Shown piece after piece: positions 8,717 through 16,332 of a stretch of DNA of 33,081 nt (positions within the stretch are counted from its first letter, which is position 1; the number at the start of each line of letters is the position of its first letter). Source of the DNA: Parcubacteria group bacterium GW2011_GWA2_43_11 (GTDB taxonomy: Bacteria; Patescibacteriota; Minisyncoccia; Phycocordibacterales; UBA12088); contig LCFC01000007.1 of the NCBI GenBank assembly GCA_000998805.1, forward strand, positions 1 through 33,081, written 5' to 3'. Under the pieces are notes generated by a model. It did no database searches and was not told where the DNA came from. It was given only the letters and a program-made list of their open reading frames with translations. Position numbers and translations under genes: made by a program.

Positions 8717-10456
8717 TTACTCAAGGGTGCTTTTAAACTTAGTCAGCTCATGTGCTTGGATATCAAGTTCCTCTTTCTTTTTTGTATCGCCGTCTCGTTC
8801 TGCTGCTCGTTGTGCAAGGGTGAGAACATATAGTTCTTCCGTTGTATATATTTTTGCCAAATCATTCATGAGTGAGCGTACCTCTACTGGTAGAGTAGTT
8901 ACGCTCTCATAGGTTACTTCAGCTTTCATTACAAGCAGATCTTTCTGTTCTGAGTACATGGCCAGTATCTTATCAAGTGGTATGTTGAAATCGTCTCGCA
9001 TTTTCGCCAGCACCTTTTCGTCTAGCAACCGTGGTTCGCATGTTTCTTGCCAAAATATAATACCTGCTAATGTTTCCTCAAGATCTGTTTTTCTCGAAAA
9101 CGGTTCTTTGTTTTTTTGTTTTGCTTGTTGTGCAGGGTTGTATACAGCGCGAGGGGCTTCACTTGCAGGTGCCGTTCTGTCGAGCTGACGTAGTTCGTCC
9201 CATACTGCATCTTCGCTGATACCGAGTACGTTTGCATAGTTGTGTACAAATTGGGCCTTGTCGGTGGCGCTTCGCACCTGTTGTATGTAGGGTAATACGG
9301 TATCACGTGCGTAGAGGACAAGTTGACGTTGGTCCCATTTTTTTTCTTGTGCTTCACGTAGTGCTGTATCAAGATAAAAATCAACTACATGCTTCGAGTT
9401 ACGCACAGCCTCTTTCCACAAATTCGCATCCTCTAAGATGCAGTCTGCAGGATCTTTCCCTATGGGTACTCGCGCAACTTTTACATCCATACCTCGTGTA
9501 AGGGCAAGCGATGCACCACGACCACTCGAAGCAACTCCCGCAGGATCTGCATCGTATGCCATAACGAGTTTTTTCGATAGTCGGTCGAGAAGCATCAAAT
9601 GGTCTATGGTGAGGCTGGTCCCTGAGGAAGCTACCGTATTGGCGTACCCTGACTGATGACTCATAACTAAATCCATCTGACCTTCGACGAGTATGGAAAA
9701 ATCGTATTTGCGGATAAATTGTTTCGCTTTGTTATAGCCAAAGAGAATTCTGCTTTTATCAAAAAGAGGAGTTTCGGGTGAATTGAGGTACTTTGCGTTT
9801 TTGTCATCCTTTGCCGCTTCGCCAAAAATACGCCCACTAAAGGCTACCACTCTGCCCGCAGCATCCATGATGGGAAAAATGATACGGGAACGAAAGCGGT
9901 CATAGTATCCTCCTCGCTCACCTTTCTTGATGAGTCCAGCTTGCTCTATCTCCCTCTCGTGGTAACCGAGCTTGGTAAGGTGGGTAAGAAGTGTTTGCCA
10001 ATCCTCTGATGCAAATCCCAGTCTGAAGCTTCGCATAGTTGCCTCTTCAAGTCCGCGTTTCTGTAAGTACTCCCGAGCTTGCGTTTGCTCACTGAGTTTC
10101 GTTTCAAAGAACTGTGTTGCGGCTTCTAGGATAGCGTATAGCGTATCTCGCGTGTCACGAGATTGCCTACTCTCTGTGTGAAGCTCTATGCCTGCCTTTT
10201 CTGCAAGAATTTGCAATGCTCCCTTAAAGTCCACACCTTCCATTTTTTGCACAAAAGAAAAGACATCACCCCCTTGTCCTGAAGAGAAATCGTAGTACAT
10301 GCCTTTGTCAGGACTTACAAAAAAGCTTGGTGTTTTTTCATTACCAAAAGGTGAAAGTCCTTTAAAATTTTTTCCTGCTTTAGAGAGCTTTACGTACTGT
10401 CCGATAACATCAATTATGTTTATTCTTTCTTTTATTTGTTGTGTTTGGTCACTCAT
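8717..10456 (-). CDS. dnaG: DNA primase DnaG
   Basis: 579 aa; IDVIGQYVKLSKAGKNFKGLSPFGNEKTPSFFVSPDKG..., TOPRIM VEGQMDLVMSHQSGYANTVASSGTSLT and AYDADPAG. Confidence 0.95.
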   Translation of the reverse strand: MSDQTQQIKERINIIDVIGQYVKLSKAGKNFKGLSPFGNEKTPSFFVSPDKGMYYDFSSGQGGDVFSFVQKMEGVDFKGALQILAEKAGIELHTESRQSRDTRDTLYAILEAATQFFETKLSEQTQAREYLQKRGLEEATMRSFRLGFASEDWQTLLTHLTKLGYHEREIEQAGLIKKGERGGYYDRFRSRIIFPIMDAAGRVVAFSGRIFGEAAKDDKNAKYLNSPETPLFDKSRILFGYNKAKQFIRKYDFSILVEGQMDLVMSHQSGYANTVASSGTSLTIDHLMLLDRLSKKLVMAYDADPAGVASSGRGASLALTRGMDVKVARVPIGKDPADCILEDANLWKEAVRNSKHVVDFYLDTALREAQEKKWDQRQLVLYARDTVLPYIQQVRSATDKAQFVHNYANVLGISEDAVWDELRQLDRTAPASEAPRAVYNPAQQAKQKNKEPFSRKTDLEETLAGIIFWQETCEPRLLDEKVLAKMRDDFNIPLDKILAMYSEQKDLLVMKAEVTYESVTTLPVEVRSLMNDLAKIYTTEELYVLTLAQRAAERDGDTKKKEELDIQAHELTKFKSTLE

Positions 10457-10512
10457 GGGTTGTTAGGCACACGCCTCGTTGTGAGTATATGTGTATGGTA
10501 CACCAAATTTTC

Positions 10513-10550
10513 AAAAAATACTGCTTACCTCTTGGTAAACAGTATTTTTT
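10513..10550 (-). terminator. Intrinsic terminator between the T4SS-pilin-like gene and dnaG
   Basis: AAAAAATACTG...CAGTATTTTTT with inner TTACC/GGTAA pairing. Confidence 0.75.
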
Positions 10551-10611
10551 ATTATTTTGAATTATTTTCGTTAATTAAACAAACAGAAACGTATGCGATA
10601 TGCTCTTTGTG

Positions 10612-10980
10612 TTAGTTTAGGTTAACAGTAGGTGTATCAACAGTACCTCCCAACTCTACGCCAGAAAGTTCTCCAAGAAGTCCTACGATTCCCCATACTG
10701 CCACAATAACAAAAAGTGTTATGACACCCCATATCATTCGGCGTTTTCCGATATCTTTAGCGGCTTCATCTCCAGAAGCAAGGATAAATTGCACGAGACC
10801 CCAAATAAAGAAAAGAAGGCCGATAGCGATGACAATAGGGATAAGTTGACCTACCAAGGTTCCCACAGAATTCACAGCGTTATTGACATAACCTAGGTTT
10901 GGACCTGTTTGTGCCATGGAGACAAGCGGTGTCAACACTATGGAAAGCGTTGGAATGAGTGTGTTTCGAATATTTTTCAT
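10612..10980 (-). CDS. T4SS pilin-like (TrbC/VirB2-type) small membrane protein
   Basis: 122 aa; signal-like N-terminus ending SMAQ, two hydrophobic segments separated by GDEAAKDIGKRRMIWG, as in CPR T4SS-pilin-family proteins. Confidence 0.6.
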   Translation of the reverse strand: MKNIRNTLIPTLSIVLTPLVSMAQTGPNLGYVNNAVNSVGTLVGQLIPIVIAIGLLFFIWGLVQFILASGDEAAKDIGKRRMIWGVITLFVIVAVWGIVGLLGELSGVELGGTVDTPTVNLN

Positions 10981-11055
10981 GGTTAATTATGAGTTTATTA
11001 ATGAATATAAGAATAATACCACAGTTTCCATGTATGTCATTAGTATGTGCTTATT

Positions 11056-11703
11056 TTACTGTGAATCATGTTCGTCTATACTAATGATGAGTTGTTCAGC
11101 GACATTCTTGCTATCTTCCATAGTAGGAAGAGATCTTTCAGCATCGTATAAGCAGGTGTCGGGTTTTTGGACTTCTGTACATGCATAGAGTCTTGGGTTA
11201 AAGAATGAATATGTCACTATGACGTTTTTTTCTGGAAAGAATACATAGCCTCCTCCCATAGTCACCATCGTACGCGTGTCGGTATCTTCTTTGATGTCTC
11301 TAAAGGAGAGATAGACCGTGCGGTCACGTATTGTGTGTTGCTCTGAAATACCTTCTCTGGCTGGAGACTGGTATCGCTCCCAAGCTTTTTGTTTATAAAG
11401 TTCGTAATCATCCTCAGATACTTCTTCAATCCACACAGAGAGTGCTAATTTTTGTTTGTCATCTATATATTGTCCTTGTGTCGAGTTGACATTGAAGTTG
11501 AACTCTTCTTCAAGTCCTAGAGTTACTGTGCGTGGCTCGGGCAAGATGTCTTGTTGAAACAAGGTGAGTTCCCGAGAAGTTGTAAATGTTTGTGGGAGAA
11601 AAGCGACAAAACTCGTCTTTTGACCCTGTAGATATGTAGTAATAATAAATCCTACAAGCAGTAATGTGAGAACAGTGAGTGTAATGGTGACAATATTTTT
11701 CAT
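11056..11703 (-). CDS. Hypothetical membrane-anchored protein
   Basis: 215 aa ORF; single N-terminal TM segment, soluble C-terminal domain; no family recognised. Confidence 0.75.
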   Translation of the reverse strand: MKNIVTITLTVLTLLLVGFIITTYLQGQKTSFVAFLPQTFTTSRELTLFQQDILPEPRTVTLGLEEEFNFNVNSTQGQYIDDKQKLALSVWIEEVSEDDYELYKQKAWERYQSPAREGISEQHTIRDRTVYLSFRDIKEDTDTRTMVTMGGGYVFFPEKNVIVTYSFFNPRLYACTEVQKPDTCLYDAERSLPTMEDSKNVAEQLIISIDEHDSQ

Positions 11704-11794
11704 ATAACCACTGTATCATGTATCAAATTTTTTTTTGAGTATTTTCTGTTGATACCCAATATTAATTTTTAACTTACAATTTTTAATTTGTAAT

Positions 11795-11921
11795 GAATCC
11801 CATTAGAGACCAGAACGGTGATGTTTCAATTGATTTTGAAATATAGAATATAATAATACTGACAAGAGAACAATCTAACTTACGCTCCGCTAAAGCGGAG
11901 CTGTCTCTAACGGGATGAATC
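11795..11921. repeat. Candidate MITE-like element (terminal inverted repeat about 127 bp end to end)
   Basis: Left GAATCCCATTAGAGAC (11795-11810) and right GTCTCTAACGGGATGAATC (11903-11921) are near inverted repeats (CCC[A/G]TTAGAGAC); internal perfect hairpin GCTCCGCT-AA-AGCGGAGC (11884-11901); A/T-rich tracts flank both ends. Confidence 0.35.
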
Positions 11922-12118
11922 CCCCTATTTTAATTTATAATTTTTAGTGAATGACACAATGATTTAATTTGCAATGAAGTAATGTAACGAGTGCAGGCAA
12001 TACTCGGGTATCGTAACTGTCTCAATATCATGACTTTCAATTCCCCGATTCGCTTTACCCTGACACAGCGCGGCAAACTTTTAACTTTTAACATTCAACT
12101 TTTAACTTTATTTACCTC

Positions 12119-12146
12119 TTGACAAAAATATAGAATATACTATTAT
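12119..12146 (+). promoter_or_regulatory. Sigma-70-type promoter upstream of the DEAD-box helicase
   Basis: TTGACA (12119-12124), 16-nt spacer, TATTAT (12141-12146). Confidence 0.6.
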
Positions 12147-12263
12147 AGCATCAAGCTATTGATTCTCGTGTAGGGCTCATTGCTACAGAACTTGGAATGT
12201 TTCAAGTGTCTGGTTACTATCCTGCACAGCCCCGAAACGTTCTACGTTTCGATAAAATACAAA

Positions 12264-13646
12264 ATGATGCATACATCAACACAAAGCCGACAAGGTAGTC
12301 GGTCTGGCTCAGATATGAGTCAAAAAAGAAGGTTTACAAACAGTCCATCACGCCAAGGAAGTTCGAACGGTGGTGGTCATTCACGACAACAGAGTTCCGC
12401 TAGGAGTTCTGGCGGTAACAGAGGTGGTTACGGAGGTGGAAATTCACGTGGACGAAGCAATTCTGGCGGTGGCTATGGAGGCAACCGTGGCGGAGGTGGA
12501 TTTAGTCGTAAGCCACGAAAAATGCCTACCTTCGACCCATCCCAGTTTATTAATACACATCCTGTCGATACTGTCGAAGAAGCGTATGTTGCAAAACATA
12601 GCTTTAAGTCACTTGGCATACGTACACAACTGCAACAGACTCTTACGAAGATGGGTATTGTGACCCCTTCCCCTATCCAAGACCAAATTATTTCACATAT
12701 TCGTGAAAAGCGAGATGTTATCGGACTTGCAGAAACAGGTACTGGCAAGACTGCTGCCTTTCTCCTCCCGTTGATTGAAAACACACTTGATGAGCCTAAG
12801 CGTCAGACGTTGATTCTTGCACCAACACGTGAGCTTGCTATTCAGATTGAAAAAGAATTGCACGACCTCGCGGCCGGATTCCGCATTTACTCAGTTACCT
12901 GTGTCGGTGGCACGAACATTCGTCCACAAATACAAGCATTGAGACAGTTCAATCACTTCGTGATTGGTACACCGGGGCGAATACTCGACCTTATGCAACG
13001 ACGACATTTCAAACCTGCCATGGTCACGACCGTCGTGCTTGATGAGGCAGACCGTATGCTTGATATGGGATTCATCAATGACATTAAAACCATCCTTACC
13101 GCTACGCCAAAGAGTCGAGAGACATTACTTTTCTCTGCGACTATTTCAAGGGCTGCTGAGGATCTTATGCAAAACTTCCTACGCGACCCCGTGATGGTGT
13201 CGGTCAAGAAGAAGGATGTAACGAACAGTATCGAACAGAACGTTATATCCTACTCGCATACCAGTAAATTTGAAACACTTTTGGCAGAGCTTGAGAAACC
13301 AGAGTACAAGCGAGTAATCGTGTTCGGTTCTATGAAGCACAGTGTGGAGAAGCTTGCGAACCAACTCTGTGATAGTAGGGTCAAGGCTGAGTCTATCCAT
13401 GGCAACAAGAGTCATGGACAACGACAGCGAGCACTCACGAAATTTAAGACCGGTGTGGCCCGTGTACTGGTAGCTACCGACGTCGCGGCACGAGGTATAC
13501 ACGTAGACGATATATCGCACGTGATTAACTACGATTTGCCAAACACCTTCGATGACTACGTACACCGTATAGGACGCACCGGTCGTGGAAGCAAACGTGG
13601 CAAGGCCCTGACGTTTGTACCTGAAAGTGATAGACCACGATATTAA
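12264..13646 (+). CDS. DEAD-box ATP-dependent RNA helicase (RhlE/CsdA-like) with N-terminal RGG/Gly-rich region
   Basis: AETGTGKTAAFLLP, PTRELAIQ, GTPGRILD, VLDEADRMLDMGF, FSATIS, VATDVAARGIHVDDISHVINYDLP, HRIGRTGR. The track ORF opens at 12180, but the ATG at 12264 (M29) is the likelier start because it follows the promoter and a hairpin. Confidence 0.95.
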   Translation: MMHTSTQSRQGSRSGSDMSQKRRFTNSPSRQGSSNGGGHSRQQSSARSSGGNRGGYGGGNSRGRSNSGGGYGGNRGGGGFSRKPRKMPTFDPSQFINTHPVDTVEEAYVAKHSFKSLGIRTQLQQTLTKMGIVTPSPIQDQIISHIREKRDVIGLAETGTGKTAAFLLPLIENTLDEPKRQTLILAPTRELAIQIEKELHDLAAGFRIYSVTCVGGTNIRPQIQALRQFNHFVIGTPGRILDLMQRRHFKPAMVTTVVLDEADRMLDMGFINDIKTILTATPKSRETLLFSATISRAAEDLMQNFLRDPVMVSVKKKDVTNSIEQNVISYSHTSKFETLLAELEKPEYKRVIVFGSMKHSVEKLANQLCDSRVKAESIHGNKSHGQRQRALTKFKTGVARVLVATDVAARGIHVDDISHVINYDLPNTFDDYVHRIGRTGRGSKRGKALTFVPESDRPRY

Positions 13647-13660
13647 AGTTTGGAGTCAAA

Positions 13661-13696
13661 GCAAACCCATACGCATTTTAATGCGTATGGGTTTGC
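13661..13696. terminator. Strong hairpin downstream of the DEAD-box gene
   Basis: GCAAACCCATACGCAT-TTTA-ATGCGTATGGGTTTGC, perfect 16-bp stem with 4-nt loop. No clean T tract directly after it on either strand. Confidence 0.6.
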
Positions 13697-13761
13697 CCAT
13701 GAATAAGAAAAAAAAGGCCGCCATTACGCGTTACCTTTTTCGAGACAGACCGTCTGACCTG

Positions 13762-13926
13762 CTATTTTTTGTCGTTTTTTACATCTGGGTGCGCTGCTTC
13801 ATACTCAGCCACCGCTTTTTTCATTTCGTCTAACAACATCTGTTTTGCTGGATGAAGCGGTTTTGGAAGTGATTCCAACTCAGCTATATCCTGAAGGTAA
13901 TAGGAATATCGTCCGCTACTTATCAT
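13762..13926 (-). CDS. Small hypothetical protein (54 aa)
   Basis: Manual translation MISSGRYSYYLQDIAELESLPKPLHPAKQMLLDEMKKAVAEYEAAHPDVKNDKK*; Shine-Dalgarno AAAGGAGG about 7 nt upstream of ATG. Below the ORF-track cutoff. Confidence 0.65.
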   Translation of the reverse strand: MISSGRYSYYLQDIAELESLPKPLHPAKQMLLDEMKKAVAEYEAAHPDVKNDKK

Positions 13927-14031
13927 AATGATGCCTCCTTTCTGTTAAATGACCTTTGCAGTTAATTTACTATATATGTTTATATCATTAATGCATTCAT
14001 ATGTCAATAGTGTAACGAAAGAGGAATGTTT

Positions 14032-14277
14032 TCAATCAATTAATAATAACTTTATATCTCTCGGAAGTTTTTTTATTGTCATTTCCCTTTTCAGAGCTTC
14101 GCTCTTCGTTTCGTACTCTTCTATGTACTTCAGTTTTACAGGTCGATAAGACCTGGTGTATAGGGAACCGCCTTGTAGTTCACCGTTATGTTGGAGCAAT
14201 CGACGATTGATATCGGTCGTTATCCCTGTATACAGGCTTTTGTTGCTACATTCAACAATGTACACAAAGTACGTCAT
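14032..14277 (-). CDS. GIY-YIG domain protein (YhbQ/UPF0213-like)
   Basis: 81 aa; FVYIVECSNKSLYTGITTDINRRLLQHN, YTRSYRPVKLKYIEEYETKSEALKREMTIK. Confidence 0.92.
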   Translation of the reverse strand: MTYFVYIVECSNKSLYTGITTDINRRLLQHNGELQGGSLYTRSYRPVKLKYIEEYETKSEALKREMTIKKLPRDIKLLLID

Positions 14278-14288
14278 GCCACTAACTA

Positions 14289-14309
14289 TATACCAATACC
14301 CTTGGTATA
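14289..14309. promoter_or_regulatory. Palindrome in the divergent GIY-YIG / YbjQ-like intergenic region
   Basis: TATACCAA-TACCC-TTGGTATA, 8-bp arms; lies between the two divergent start codons (14277 and 14320). Confidence 0.4.
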
Positions 14310-14319
14310 CTATGAATGT

Positions 14320-14640
14320 ATGAATATACTAATCACAACAACTGAATACATTCCCCATAGAGATATAACAGAAGTCCTCGGAATAGCTCGAGGAAGCACG
14401 GTACGTGCACGGCACATTGGGAAGGATATTACCGCGGTCTTCAGAAATATTGTTGGAGGTGAAGTGGTGGAATACACCAAACTTCAGGCTGATTCACGTG
14501 AGCAGGCACTACAGCGTATGACAGAGGATGCAGAAAAAATGGGAGCAGATGCAGTGGTGAGTATGCGTATGACCACTTCCATGATTGCCGCAGGTTGTGC
14601 TGAGATATCTGTCTATGGTACAGCAGTAAAGCTCGCATAA
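14320..14640 (+). CDS. YbjQ/UPF0145 family heavy-metal-binding-domain-like protein
   Basis: MNILITTTEYIPHRDITEVLGIARGSTVRARHIGKDITAVFRNIVGGEVVEYTKLQADSREQALQRMTEDAEKMGADAVVSMRM...; the track start at 14188 overlaps the divergent gene, so the internal ATG at 14320 is preferred. Confidence 0.9.
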   Translation: MNILITTTEYIPHRDITEVLGIARGSTVRARHIGKDITAVFRNIVGGEVVEYTKLQADSREQALQRMTEDAEKMGADAVVSMRMTTSMIAAGCAEISVYGTAVKLA

Positions 14641-14715
14641 GTACAGCTCACTCTATTTTGTTCGTTTTCCTAGAACTGCATCCATTTGTGTAAGTCCTAT
14701 ATAATTACAAAAAAT

Positions 14716-14826
14716 ATGAATATAGATATACTAATTATAGCTGCAATTGTTTTAGCTCTACTGTATTTTATAGTGCGTCGAATTGAAGAGAAGAAAAAAG
14801 AAAACTTTGAAAAGAGAGAGAATTAA
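14716..14826 (+). CDS. Very small single-TM protein (36 aa)
   Basis: Manual translation MNIDILIIAAIVLALLYFIVRRIEEKKKENFEKREN*; hydrophobic helix followed by charged tail. Confidence 0.45.
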   Translation: MNIDILIIAAIVLALLYFIVRRIEEKKKENFEKREN

Positions 14827-14870
14827 GCAAGTAGTGAGTAGTGAGTGACGAGTACTGAGTTACGAAGCTT

Positions 14871-14897
14871 GGATTGCCGCGCTTCGCTCGCAATGAC
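14871..14897. repeat. REP-like imperfect palindrome
   Basis: GGATTGCCGCGCTTCGCTCGCAATGAC: ATTGC...GCAAT arms with inner GCG-CTT-CGC. Confidence 0.45.
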
Positions 14898-14925
14898 AAA
14901 ATTTCGAGTTAAGTTCTGTATACAA

Positions 14926-14964
14926 TTAAAAAACACTTTCGCTTAAGGCGAAAGTGTTTTTTAA
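14926..14964. terminator. Bidirectional intrinsic terminator
   Basis: TTAAAAAACACTTTCGC-TTAAG-GCGAAAGTGTTTTTTAA, perfect 17-bp stem with T/A tract; lies between convergent genes. Confidence 0.85.
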
Positions 14965-14997
14965 ATCGCTACTCGGTAACTAGCCTTACTTGCTACT

Positions 14998-16230
14998 TTA
15001 TTGTTTTTTTGTAGTGAATGATTGCGTTTTCCCCATGAGGAGCACATCGTCGCCCTCTGCATCTTCATACTCTACACCGAGAGCAAAGTAGTGCTTGGTG
15101 TTAAGGTCAAGGTACTGAATAGTACGAGTAAACATCTGGTACGTATCGAGGTCAGCGTCAAGTAGCACCTTTTGTAATACGTCACCACGAGGCCGTATGT
15201 CTTTATAGCGAGTGTTTGTTCGTGCAATGGTAGAAATAGCTGTTTGATCTTCGCCATAAACCATGAACGCTACACCGTTACGACTGGTATTCATGTCGAC
15301 GTTACCACTTACTGTTGCACTGTGTGCCTGAACGTTTTTTGTTGCATTGGTAACTACTTTTGGTTTCTCATTGGAAACATATCGTTGTGTCATGAATCGC
15401 ATAGTTTTACCGTAGCTCAAGTCACCTGCACTGTCTTGACCTACTGTACGATAATAGTAGGGAGTCTCATCACCTAGCTTCATAACAGGATATTCGTAGT
15501 TGCGCCCTTGTAGTTTGTAGACGAGTGTCTTTGGTGTTTGACGGTAGAGGTCACTTTCCTCTTCGCCGTATTCAAACCATACGTATGAATACTCGGCTTT
15601 ACGAAAATCAATAGTGCCTCGCAGTGTAGCTCTATTGTTGTCGACAGCAGTTGCTGATCCCGTACGAACACGTATGAGTGCGGTATCAAGCGAACTATCA
15701 ACTCCTGTTGTAAAGCTTTTCACTTCTCCGTAATCGTATGTACCGTGTTCGTTTAAGCCAACTGCTCGATAGTAGTACGTAGTCCTTGGAAGCAGGTATA
15801 ACACTTTTCTATCAAAGGGAGAAGCTCCTGTTTTTGTTTTGAGTACTTCTGAATCAGTTTTGTAGACGAGGTTATTAGGTGTAAATCCGTATTCAAACCA
15901 AATTCGTGCAACTTTTGATTTGTGAAAATCAATCAATCCTACAAATCGAACTCCTTCTTTTGTAATGTCGGTTACATTTCGTGTAGTAATTTCAAGTTCC
16001 GTTTTTATAGGCTTGTGTGACGCCCCTGTGCTGTTGCTGGGGTATCCATGTAAATCTTTCCATACACTGAGGTAGCTAGATGCGTACACCTGCATTTCCT
16101 CTTGAGTTTCAAATGTGCGACCATGGAAGCTGTATTCCGCATATGCTGATGTAGGGAGAAAAAAGCCTAATGTGCCTGCACAGAGCACTGCAAAGCTTAC
16201 GGGAAGTAATGATGTAAATATTGTTTTCAT
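14998..16230 (-). CDS. Secreted/surface protein with repeated fibronectin-III-like modules
   Basis: Signal peptide MKTIFTSLLPVSFAVLCAGTLGFFLPTSAYAE; repeated units such as RNVTDITKEGVRFVGLIDFHKSKVARIWFEYGFTPNN...TTYYYRAVGLNEHGTYDYGEVKSFTT. Start at the internal ATG (M16 of the track ORF). Confidence 0.8.
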   Translation of the reverse strand: MKTIFTSLLPVSFAVLCAGTLGFFLPTSAYAEYSFHGRTFETQEEMQVYASSYLSVWKDLHGYPSNSTGASHKPIKTELEITTRNVTDITKEGVRFVGLIDFHKSKVARIWFEYGFTPNNLVYKTDSEVLKTKTGASPFDRKVLYLLPRTTYYYRAVGLNEHGTYDYGEVKSFTTGVDSSLDTALIRVRTGSATAVDNNRATLRGTIDFRKAEYSYVWFEYGEEESDLYRQTPKTLVYKLQGRNYEYPVMKLGDETPYYYRTVGQDSAGDLSYGKTMRFMTQRYVSNEKPKVVTNATKNVQAHSATVSGNVDMNTSRNGVAFMVYGEDQTAISTIARTNTRYKDIRPRGDVLQKVLLDADLDTYQMFTRTIQYLDLNTKHYFALGVEYEDAEGDDVLLMGKTQSFTTKKQ

Positions 16231-16290
16231 ATAAATATGATACAACATATAACATATTGTGTCAATATAATCCAATCAGATACAAATTCA

Positions 16291-16313
16291 CCCCACACAT
16301 GAGTTGTGTGGGG
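16291..16313 (-). terminator. Intrinsic terminator-like hairpin
   Basis: CCCCACACA-TGAGT-TGTGTGGGG, 9-bp perfect stem downstream of the gene ending at 16333. Confidence 0.6.
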
Positions 16314-16332
16314 CTAGGCTATAATAGCCAGG

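Noticed and set aside
12180-12263. N-terminal 28-aa extension of the DEAD-box ORF in the track
   Set aside because: Sequence overlaps the predicted structured leader and promoter-proximal region; ATG 12264 gives a more natural start.
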